Made by a program: the position numbers and the translations under genes
NCBI GenBank assembly: GCA_025453855.1
Contig: JALOPO010000140.1
Coordinates: forward strand, 1 to 8,082
Source: Gemmatimonadaceae bacterium
GTDB lineage: Bacteria > Gemmatimonadota > Gemmatimonadetes > Gemmatimonadales > Gemmatimonadaceae
Direction: 5' to 3'
DNA: 8,082 nucleotides
The notes under the pieces: generated by a model
Database searches by the model: none
Told to the model about the DNA's origin: nothing
The model's input: only the letters and a program-made list of their open reading frames with translations
In this document: piece by piece, positions 1-5,146 of the stretch
How the letters are laid out: every line of letters begins with the position of its first letter
Numbering within the stretch: the stretch's first letter is position 1

Positions 1-1428
1 AAGGAGGCCGGGAAGAGCGAGGTGCTCGAGCGCTACGCGGCCGACTACCCCACCGGCCCGCACGACCAGCCGCAGAGCATGTGTCCGGCCTTCGGCTCGC
101 TCCGCGTGGGACTCCGCATGCGCCGCACCGCGACGATCCTGTCGGGGTCGGCGTGCTGCGTCTACGGCCTCACCTTCACGAGCCACTTCTACGGCGCGCG
201 CCGCACCGTCGGCTACGTCCCGTTCAACTCCGAGACGCTCGTCACCGGGCAGCTCTTCGAGGACATCCGCGATGCGGTGTTCAAGATGGCCGACCCGGAC
301 CAGTACGACGCGATCGTGATCACCAACCTGTGCGTCCCCACGGCGTCGGGCGTGCCGCTGCAGATCCTCCCCAAGGAGATCAACGGGGTGCGCATCATCG
401 GCATCGACGTGCCGGGCTTCGGCGTGCCGACGCATGCCGAAGCCAAGGACGTCCTCGCCGGCGCGATGCTCCGGTACGCGCGCACCGAGGCCGAGCAGGG
501 GCCGGTGATGGCGCCGCGCGGCGGGAAGAGCGAGAAGCCGACCGTCACGCTCGTCGGCGAGATGTTCCCCGCCGATCCGGTGGGGATCGGCATGATGCTC
601 GACCCGCTCGGCCTCGCCGCCGGCCCGGTGGTGCCGACGCGCGAGTGGCGCGAACTCTACGCCGCCCTCGACTGCGTGGGCGTGGCCGCCATCCATCCGT
701 TCTACACGGCCGCCTTCCGCGAATTCGAGGCCGCGGGGCGTCCCATCGTCGGCTCGGCCCCGGTGGGACACGACGGCACCGAGGCGTGGCTGGAGAGCAT
801 CGGACAGATGGCCGGCGTGGCGCGCGAGCGGATCGACGCCGCCAAGAACCGCTTCCTCCCCGCGATCAGGGGCGCGCTCGCGAGCAAGCCGATCACCGGA
901 CGGATCACGCTCTCCGGCTACGAGGGGTCGGAGCTGCTCGTCGCGCGGCTGCTCGTGGAGAGCGGCGCCGACGTGCGCTACGTGGGGAGCGCCTGCCCGC
1001 GCACGCCGTACAGCGAGGCCGATCGGCAGTGGCTCGAGTCGAAGGGGGTGCACGTGCAGTATCGCGCCTCGCTCGAGCAGGACTGCGCGGCGATGGACGA
1101 GTTCCAGCCCGACCTCGCGATCGGCACGACGCCGGTGGTGCAGAAGGCCAAGGAGAAGAGCATCCCCGGCCTCTACTTCACCAACCTCATCTCGGCGCGC
1201 CCGCTCATGGGGCCCGCCGGTGCCGGCTCGCTGGCGCAGGTGGTGAACACCGCCATCGGCAACAAGCACCGCTTCGACGAGATGAAGTCGTTCTTCGGCG
1301 ACACCGGCTCGGGCTTCGGCGCGGGCGTGTGGGAGGAGGTGCCGGAGGATCGCCCCGAGTTCCGCGAGCACTACAAGCGGCATCTCGCGAAGCTCGCGAA
1401 GGCCCGGAAGGCGGAGGAGATGGTCTGA
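1..1428 (+). CDS. bchY: Chlorophyllide a reductase subunit Y, 5'-truncated by the window edge
   Basis: BchY and BchZ form the catalytic NB-like component of chlorophyllide a oxidoreductase. With the electron donor BchX it reduces the C7=C8 bond of ring B, giving 3-vinyl-bacteriochlorophyllide a. The frame is open from base 1, so the start lies upstream and the GTG at 22 is internal. The visible 475 residues are strongly BchY-like, with SMCPAFGS, GSACCVYG and NLCVPTASG blocks. Cysteines coded at 82, 157 and 331 have the 25- and 58-residue spacing I recall for the three BchY ligands of the [4Fe-4S] cluster (Cys62/87/145 in studied homologues). By that alignment roughly 34 N-terminal residues are missing. 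The stop codon overlaps the bchZ start by one base (TGATG), which suggests translational coupling. bchX is probably just upstream, but this is not seen. Confidence 0.96.
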   Translation, partial: KEAGKSEVLERYAADYPTGPHDQPQSMCPAFGSLRVGLRMRRTATILSGSACCVYGLTFTSHFYGARRTVGYVPFNSETLVTGQLFEDIRDAVFKMADPDQYDAIVITNLCVPTASGVPLQILPKEINGVRIIGIDVPGFGVPTHAEAKDVLAGAMLRYARTEAEQGPVMAPRGGKSEKPTVTLVGEMFPADPVGIGMMLDPLGLAAGPVVPTREWRELYAALDCVGVAAIHPFYTAAFREFEAAGRPIVGSAPVGHDGTEAWLESIGQMAGVARERIDAAKNRFLPAIRGALASKPITGRITLSGYEGSELLVARLLVESGADVRYVGSACPRTPYSEADRQWLESKGVHVQYRASLEQDCAAMDEFQPDLAIGTTPVVQKAKEKSIPGLYFTNLISARPLMGPAGAGSLAQVVNTAIGNKHRFDEMKSFFGDTGSGFGAGVWEEVPEDRPEFREHYKRHLAKLAKARKAEEMV

Positions 1429-2795
1429 TGCTGATCCTCGACCTGGATCGTGCCGGCGGCTACTGGGGCGCCGTGTACGTGTTCACGGCGATCAAGGGGA
1501 TGCAGGTCGTCATCGACGGCCCGGTGGGGTGCGAGAACCTCCCGGTGACGTCGGTGCTGCACTACACCGATGCCCTCCCCCCGCACGAGCTCCCGATCGT
1601 CGTCACCGGGCTGGCCGAGGAGGAGCTCGGGCAGAAGGGGACCGAGGGGGCGATGCGCCGTGCGCACCGCACGCTCGATCCCGAGCTGCCGAGCGTCGTC
1701 GTCACCGGCTCGATCGCGGAGATGATCGGCGGGGGCGTCACGCCCGAGGGGACGAACATCCAGCGCTTCCTCCCGCGCACGATCGACGAGGACCAGTGGC
1801 AGGCCGCGAACCGCGCCATGTACTGGCTCTGGACCGAGTACGGGCTCAAGAAGGGGGTGCGGCCGAAGAAGCGCGAGCGGCAGCCGGGCGAGAAGCCGCG
1901 CGTGAACATCATCGGCCCGATCTACGGCTACTTCAACACGTGGTCGGACCTGGCGGAGATCCGTCGGCTCGTGGAAGGGATCGGGGCCGAGGTGAACATG
2001 GTCTTCCCGCTCGGCTCGCACCTCATGGACGTGCCGCGGCTGGTGGATGCCGACGTGAACGTCTGCATGTACCGCGAGTTCGGGCGGATGCTGTGCGAGG
2101 ACCTCGAGGTGCCGTACCTGCAGGCGCCGATCGGGCTGCACAGCACCACGCGCTTCCTCGAGAAGCTGGGGGAGCTGCTGGGGCTCGACCCGCAGCCGTT
2201 CATCGAGAAGGAGAAGCACACCACGATCAAGCCGCTCTGGGACCTGTGGCGGAGCGTGACGCAGGACTTCTTCGGGACGGCGAACTTCGCGATCGTCGCC
2301 AACGAGACGTACGCGCGCGGGGTGCGGCACTTCCTGGAGACGGAGATGGGGATGCCCTGCTCCTTCTCGTTCGCGCGACGGGCCGGGGTGAAGCCCGACA
2401 ACGAGGCGGTGCGGGCAGCGATCCGGGCCACGCCGCCGTTGATCATGTTCGGGAGCTACAACGAGCGGATGTACCTGGCCGAGGCCGGTGCGCGGAGCAT
2501 GTACATCCCGGCGTCGTTCCCGGGGGCGGCGGTGCGCCGCCACACGGGGACGCCGTTCATGGGTTACGCGGGGGCGACCTACCTGATCCAGGAGGTCTGC
2601 AACCAACTCTTCGACGCGCTCTTCCACATTCTCCCGCTGGGGACGGAGCTGGACAAGATCGACGCGACGCCGAGCCGGCTGCACGAGGAGCTGCCGTGGA
2701 GCGACGAGGCCAAGGCGGCGCTGGACGAGGCGTGGCGAAGCGGCTGCGCGATGCGGCGGAGAAGGATGCGCGGGAGCTCGGCGACGCCGAGGTGA
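1428..2795 (+). CDS. bchZ: Chlorophyllide a reductase subunit Z with aberrant C-terminus
   Basis: This is the second subunit of the BchYZ heterotetramer that binds and reduces chlorophyllide a. The start overlaps the bchY stop by one base. The 455-residue product carries Cys35 in GPVGCENLP, which matches the single BchZ ligand of the shared [4Fe-4S] cluster. It then has the family blocks NIIGPIYGYFNTW (about 163), APIGLHSTTRF (about 237) and RRHTGTPFMGYAGATYLIQE (about 367). After HEELPWSDEAKAALDEA (about residue 435) the reading turns into a basic tail, WRSGCAMRRRRMRG, that does not look like BchZ. The family-like ending (AKRLRDAAEKDA...) sits in the -1 frame and runs to a TAA at 2848. Either the gene has a natural C-terminal frameshift or there is an indel error in the sequence. 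The catalytic core is intact, so the protein may still work. The product call is firm; the true 3' end is uncertain. Confidence 0.93.
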   Translation: MLILDLDRAGGYWGAVYVFTAIKGMQVVIDGPVGCENLPVTSVLHYTDALPPHELPIVVTGLAEEELGQKGTEGAMRRAHRTLDPELPSVVVTGSIAEMIGGGVTPEGTNIQRFLPRTIDEDQWQAANRAMYWLWTEYGLKKGVRPKKRERQPGEKPRVNIIGPIYGYFNTWSDLAEIRRLVEGIGAEVNMVFPLGSHLMDVPRLVDADVNVCMYREFGRMLCEDLEVPYLQAPIGLHSTTRFLEKLGELLGLDPQPFIEKEKHTTIKPLWDLWRSVTQDFFGTANFAIVANETYARGVRHFLETEMGMPCSFSFARRAGVKPDNEAVRAAIRATPPLIMFGSYNERMYLAEAGARSMYIPASFPGAAVRRHTGTPFMGYAGATYLIQEVCNQLFDALFHILPLGTELDKIDATPSRLHEELPWSDEAKAALDEAWRSGCAMRRRRMRGSSATPR

Positions 2796-2848
2796 CGCGC
2801 GATCACGTGCTCGCGACGCGACGGCTGGTGGCCGGTGCGGCGCGGTAA
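2732..2848 (+). other. Out-of-frame remnant of the BchZ C-terminus
   Basis: Read in the -1 frame relative to bchZ, this stretch gives VAKRLRDAAEKDARELG followed by about 20 more residues to a TAA. It resembles the end of known BchZ proteins, where a segment like ISAAKRLRDAAE follows a short hydrophobic stretch. That hydrophobic stretch (about ten residues, PVLxRIS-like from memory) is not visible in any frame here. A small deletion that also shifted the frame therefore explains the sequence better than a single-base slip. There is no start codon or ribosome site of its own and no obvious slippery heptamer at 2725-2735. Confidence 0.7.
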
Positions 2849-2861
2849 CCGGGAAAGATCG

Positions 2862-2879
2862 ATGCGCACTCTTACGCAT
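2862..2879. promoter_or_regulatory. Short inverted repeat downstream of bchZ
   Basis: ATGCG (2862-2866) and CGCAT (2875-2879) form a dyad with an 8-base spacer (cactctta), which is AT-rich for this GC-rich region. It lies 14 bases after the out-of-frame bchZ stop and just before a second dyad. It could be a regulator binding site for the puf operon or part of a weak terminator. The sequence alone does not decide. Confidence 0.35.
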
Positions 2880-2886
2880 GGCGCGT

Positions 2887-2914
2887 CCGGGTTGCACAAT
2901 CTGGTGCAGGCCGG
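2887..2914. promoter_or_regulatory. Two-part symmetric inverted repeat in the bchZ-pufB spacer
   Basis: The arrangement is CCGG-N2-TGCAC-N6-GTGCA-N2-CCGG, symmetric around 2900/2901. As DNA it could be a dimeric operator; as RNA it makes a 9-bp stem with a 2x2 internal loop and a 6-base loop. A TTGCAC element at 2892-2897 vaguely resembles a -35 box, but no convincing -10 follows. The spacer has no TGT-N12-ACA motif of the PpsR/CrtJ type. Function is inferred from position upstream of the antenna genes. Confidence 0.4.
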
Positions 2915-3019
2915 TGCTGCACCCCTCGCCGAGGTCGGATGCGGCGCGTGCGTGCGGACAGGGGCTGCGGCGTGGTGGCCGTGGCCAGGGTGCGGAGACG
3001 GACGGTAGGAGCTGCCGGC

Positions 3020-3044
3020 TGGCCTGCCCGGACCCCGCAGGCCG
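3020..3044 (+). promoter_or_regulatory. Leader hairpin upstream of pufB1
   Basis: GGCCTGC (3021-3027) pairs with GCAGGCC (3037-3043) around a 9-base loop, extendable by one T-G pair. It sits about 63 bases before the pufB1 start, with no U-run after it, so a 5' leader structure or RNA-stability element is more likely than an intrinsic terminator. The rest of 2849-3106 shows no coding signal I trust. Confidence 0.35.
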
Positions 3045-3106
3045 ACTGCCCCCGGTGACGTTCGGCGCCAAGGCAGTGCTTTCTCCCTCTACCCCCGAGG
3101 TGCGAA

Positions 3107-3247
3107 ATGGAAGGACCGAATGATGGCGGGATGAACGACGAGGAGGCCCGTGTCTTCCACGGGTACATGGTCATGGGCACGGTGGCGTTCGTGATCACCG
3201 CGGTCGTGGCGCACTTCCTCGTGTGGTCGTGGCGTCCCTGGTTCTGA
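3107..3247 (+). CDS. pufB: Light-harvesting antenna beta polypeptide 1
   Basis: A 46-residue single-span antenna protein, too short for normal ORF filters. It shows the beta signature: an acidic N-terminus (NDEEARVFHGYM), a hydrophobic helix at about 21-40, and the ending AHFLVWSWRPWF. His36 is the expected axial ligand of the ring bacteriochlorophyll. His18, exactly 18 residues earlier, is the conserved second histidine of beta subunits. The N-terminus should face the cytoplasm. I chose ATG 3107 because GAGG (3097-3100) lies six bases upstream; an in-frame ATG at 3131 would remove only eight residues and has a poorer ribosome site. It pairs with alpha1, which starts 35 bases downstream. It is the first gene of the antenna block, so the puf promoter probably lies in the spacer before it. 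Confidence 0.93.
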   Translation: MEGPNDGGMNDEEARVFHGYMVMGTVAFVITAVVAHFLVWSWRPWF

Positions 3248-3282
3248 CGCGACCTTCACTCACTGATTGAGGAGATCGAGTC

Positions 3283-3495
3283 ATGCACCGCATCTGGATC
3301 GGGCTGGAGCCGCGCCTGGTGGTCTTCGCCGTGCACACGGCGGTGGCGATCATCGTGATGGTGATCCACCTGTTCGCGTTCAACGTGATCGGGTATCCCC
3401 AGAGCATCCGCCAGAAGTACCCGCAGTACAAGCAGACGGCGTCGGTGGAGGCTCCGGCCTCGACGGCGACCGTCGCGGTCGCGTCGACGCGCTGA
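3283..3495 (+). CDS. pufA: Light-harvesting antenna alpha polypeptide 1 (unusual class)
   Basis: A 70-residue alpha subunit that pairs with a beta subunit to hold bacteriochlorophyll in a membrane ring. The N-terminus MHRIWIGLEPRLVV is typical of alpha chains, and one helix spans about 12-34. His29 in the VIHLFAF segment is the pigment ligand. After the helix it does not follow the classical LH1 pattern (IHxILLS...W). Instead it carries GYPQSIRQKYPQY at 37-49, shared with alpha2, and then an Ala/Thr/Val-rich tail on the periplasmic side. An extra histidine (His18) lies inside the helix. A good ribosome site (GAGGAGA, about 3269-3275) precedes the ATG. It probably arose with beta1 as one copy of a duplicated beta-alpha pair, and may belong to an outer or secondary antenna ring. 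Confidence 0.92.
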   Translation: MHRIWIGLEPRLVVFAVHTAVAIIVMVIHLFAFNVIGYPQSIRQKYPQYKQTASVEAPASTATVAVASTR

Positions 3496-3499
3496 CGTC

Positions 3500-3517
3500 G
3501 GCCCCCGCGCGCGGGCC
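3500..3517 (+). promoter_or_regulatory. GC-rich hairpin after pufA1
   Basis: GGCCC (3500-3504) pairs with GGGCC (3513-3517) around the loop CCGCGCGC, four bases after the alpha1 stop. There is no U-run. It may protect the 3' end of a beta1-alpha1 transcript segment from exonucleases. The following 3518-3550 is also rich in GGGC/GCCC complements, so other folds are possible. Confidence 0.35.
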
Positions 3518-3563
3518 GGGCCAGGTGGGCCGGCTCGCCCGTGGGCGCCACACCTTCTAACTC

Positions 3564-3578
3564 CCCCGTCGATCGGGG
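3564..3578 (+). promoter_or_regulatory. Hairpin abutting the pufB2 ribosome site
   Basis: CCCCG (3564-3568) and CGGGG (3574-3578) form a 5-bp stem with loop TCGAT. It ends directly at the Shine-Dalgarno AAGGA (3579-3583) of beta2. Such a stem could tune access of ribosomes to beta2, but no test of this is possible from sequence alone. Confidence 0.35.
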
Positions 3579-3591
3579 AAGGACACGGCAG

Positions 3592-3726
3592 ATGGCCGAA
3601 CAGTCGAATCTCTCGGAAGCCGAGGCGAAGGCGTTCAACGGATGGTTCCTCATCGGGTTCGTCGGCTTCACCGCGGTGGCGCTCTTCGCGCACTTCCTCG
3701 CGTGGACCTGGCGTCCCTGGTTCTGA
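3592..3726 (+). CDS. pufB: Light-harvesting antenna beta polypeptide 2 (Asn at the -18 position)
   Basis: A 44-residue beta antenna subunit. The frame is open upstream to 3541, but I chose ATG 3592 because AAGGA (3579-3583) lies eight bases before it and because MAEQSNLSEAEAKAF is a normal beta N-terminus. The helix covers about 19-38 and the end AHFLAWTWRPWF contains the ligand His34. The residue 18 positions earlier is Asn16 (AFNGWF), where beta1 and most beta chains have His. That side chain normally hydrogen-bonds a ring pigment or sits near the monomeric pigment site, so beta2 may bind or tune pigment differently. Its last codons share 19 identical bases with beta1 (3709-3727 versus 3230-3248), which supports duplication. 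It pairs with alpha2, starting 20 bases downstream. Confidence 0.92.
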   Translation: MAEQSNLSEAEAKAFNGWFLIGFVGFTAVALFAHFLAWTWRPWF

Positions 3727-3746
3727 CCTGACGCAGAGGCGCACCC

Positions 3747-3926
3747 ATGTATCGCATCTGGGTCGGACTCGACCCGAAGCTCGTCATGGCCTGCCTCGGC
3801 GGCGCGATCGCGCTGATGGTGCTCACGATCCACATCTTCGCGTTCGACAACCTGGGCTACCCCGCCAGCGTCAAGGCCAAGTACCCGACGTACTCGCCCG
3901 CCCCTGCGGCGGCTCCGGCGCGCTGA
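3747..3926 (+). CDS. pufA: Light-harvesting antenna alpha polypeptide 2 (unusual class)
   Basis: A 59-residue alpha chain, below usual ORF cut-offs. It starts MYRIWVGLDPKLVM, has one helix at about 12-34 and the pigment ligand His29 in TIHIFAF. It carries the same post-helix motif as alpha1 (GYPASVKAKYPTY, 37-49) and a short Pro/Ala tail. The ribosome site GAGG (3736-3739) is seven bases before the ATG. With beta2 it forms the second beta-alpha pair. The close match to alpha1 across the helix boundary and the periplasmic side suggests that both serve the same kind of ring, or interact with the same partner. Confidence 0.92.
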   Translation: MYRIWVGLDPKLVMACLGGAIALMVLTIHIFAFDNLGYPASVKAKYPTYSPAPAAAPAR

Positions 3927-3956
3927 GAGGCGCCCTCACCCCGAGGACCGTAGATC

Positions 3957-4172
3957 ATGCATCGCATCTGGCTCATGTACGACCCGCGTCGGGTCATGGT
4001 GGCCCTCGTCGGCTTTCTCGCGACGCTGGCGCTGCTCATCCACTTCATCCTGCTGAGCTCGGCCCGCTACTCGTGGATCGAGAACGGCACGCTCCCGGCC
4101 GACAAGGCGCCGGTGGGCGCAGCGTCCCCGGCGGCCGCGGCGGAGATGGCTCCGCTGCCCCCAGGCCGGTAA
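3957..4172 (+). CDS. pufA: Light-harvesting antenna alpha polypeptide 3, classical LH1 type
   Basis: A 71-residue alpha subunit with the textbook LH1 layout: MHRIWLMYDPRRVMVALVGF, then LLIHFILLS with ligand His29, then RYSWIENG. Those parts closely resemble proteobacterial LH1 alpha chains. This makes it the most likely partner for the inner ring around the reaction centre. The last 25 residues are Ala/Pro-rich. The ribosome site GAGGA (3943-3947) is nine bases before the ATG. There is no beta gene directly paired with it: the five antenna genes run beta, alpha, beta, alpha, alpha. It must share beta1 or beta2, or use a beta encoded elsewhere. It is the last antenna gene before the stem-loop and pufL. 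Confidence 0.93.
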   Translation: MHRIWLMYDPRRVMVALVGFLATLALLIHFILLSSARYSWIENGTLPADKAPVGAASPAAAAEMAPLPPGR

Positions 4173-4192
4173 GCATTCGGTTCCCGGCGGCA

Positions 4193-4257
4193 CCCGTGGC
4201 TGTCCCGCCGCGCTGCAGTCCAGCGCAGCGTGACGGGCGCCACGGGCCGCTGGCCCG
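4193..4257 (+). promoter_or_regulatory. pufA3-pufL intercistronic stem-loop
   Basis: CCCGTGGC (4193-4200) pairs perfectly with GCCACGGG (4239-4246). The stem continues inward, after bulged T4201 and T4203, through G4202-C4238 and CCCG (4204-4207) with CGGG (4234-4237). An inner 6-bp hairpin follows, GCGCTG (4210-4215) with CAGCGC (4221-4226), loop CAGTC. A smaller alternative, CGGGCC/GGCCCG (4243-4248 and 4252-4257), overlaps the 3' arm and competes with it. In Rhodobacter, hairpins at the same place between pufA and pufL stabilise the antenna part of the puf message, so that antenna exceeds reaction centre. The same role is likely here. No U-run follows, so complete termination is unlikely. 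Confidence 0.7.
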
Positions 4258-4308
4258 CGACGCGCGACCCAGCTCGGGACGCGCGACCACCTTCGGAGCA
4301 TCCTCCCG

Positions 4309-5133
4309 ATGGCTCTCCTGAGTTTCGAGCGCAAGTACCGGGTGCGTGGCGGCACCCTCGTCGGCGGCGACCTGTTCGACTTCTGGTTCGGGCCGTTCTA
4401 CGTCGGCTTCTTCGGAGTCGTGGGCGCCTTCTTCACGGTGCTCGGCACGCTGCTCGTGATCTACGGCTGCGTGATCGACCCGCACCGCAGCATCTGGCAG
4501 TTCAACATCGCGCCGCCCGACCTGAAGTACGGCCTGATGTTCGCCCCGCTCGCCGAGGGCGGGCTCTGGCAGATCATCACGATCTGCGCTGTCGGGTCGT
4601 TCGTGTCGTGGGCGCTGCGCGAGGTCGAGATCAGCCGCAAGCTCGGCATGGGGCTGCACGTCCCCTTCGCCTTCGGCACGGCGATCTTCGCCTACGTCAC
4701 CCTGGTCGTCATCCGCCCGCTCCTGCTGGGCGCGTGGGGACACGGCTTCCCGTACGGGATCTTCAGCCACCTCGACTGGGTGTCGAACGTCGGGTACCAG
4801 TACCTGCACTTCCATTACAACCCGGCGCACATGATCGCGATCGTCTTCTTCTTCACGACGACGCTGGCGCTGGCGATGCACGGCTCGCTGATCCTCTCGG
4901 TGACGAACCCGAAGAAGGGCGAGCCCGTGAAGACGAGCGAACACGAGAACGTCTTCTTCCGCGACTTCGTCGGCTACTCGATCGGGGCGATCGGCATCCA
5001 CCGGCTCGGGCTCTTCCTCGCCCTCAACGCCGGCATCTGGGCGGCCATCTGCATCCTGGTCTCGGGTCCCTTCTGGGCCCGCAGCTGGGTCGAGTGGTGG
5101 AACTGGTGGCTCAACCTCCCCTTCTGGCGCTGA
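4309..5133 (+). CDS. pufL: Photosynthetic reaction centre L subunit
   Basis: L and M form the membrane core of the type-II reaction centre, which moves an electron from the special pair to quinone QB. The 274 residues have the standard length and start (MALLSFERKYRVRGGT) and five helices. Ligands are one residue later than mature Rhodobacter numbering: His154 (accessory pigment, SHLDW), His174 (special pair, NPAHM), and His191 and His231 (non-haem iron). Tyr163, between the special pair and the cytochrome, and His169 are also kept. Near QB the sequence is H212-E213-N214, so Glu L212 is present but Asp L213 is Asn; the M subunit compensates with Asp47. A weak GGAG lies ten bases before the ATG. 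The start follows the stem-loop spacer, so this begins the reaction-centre part of the operon. Confidence 0.98.
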   Translation: MALLSFERKYRVRGGTLVGGDLFDFWFGPFYVGFFGVVGAFFTVLGTLLVIYGCVIDPHRSIWQFNIAPPDLKYGLMFAPLAEGGLWQIITICAVGSFVSWALREVEISRKLGMGLHVPFAFGTAIFAYVTLVVIRPLLLGAWGHGFPYGIFSHLDWVSNVGYQYLHFHYNPAHMIAIVFFFTTTLALAMHGSLILSVTNPKKGEPVKTSEHENVFFRDFVGYSIGAIGIHRLGLFLALNAGIWAAICILVSGPFWARSWVEWWNWWLNLPFWR

Positions 5134-5146
5134 CCAGGGCGGCCCG

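Noticed and set aside
2725..2735. Programmed -1 ribosomal frameshift in bchZ
   Set aside because: No slippery heptamer or clear downstream pseudoknot, and the family segment before the shift seems to be missing; an indel explains it better.
2892..2920. Sigma-70-like promoter with TTGCAC as -35
   Set aside because: No acceptable -10 at 16-18 bases downstream in this GC-rich stretch; the element is better described as half of a dyad.
1371..3071. 566-codon open frame on the - strand opposite bchZ
   Set aside because: It is rich in Arg, Pro, His and Ala with no recognisable domain, and lies antisense to a well-conserved gene; a typical shadow in GC-rich DNA.
2878..3123. 81-codon + strand frame in the bchZ-pufB spacer
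   Set aside because: No ribosome site, no domain, overlaps the pufB1 start in another frame, and crosses the dyads and hairpin; probably chance.
3541..3591. Longer start for pufB2 at 3541
   Set aside because: The added residues are not beta-like, cover the hairpin and Shine-Dalgarno region, and the ATG at 3592 has a well-spaced AAGGA.
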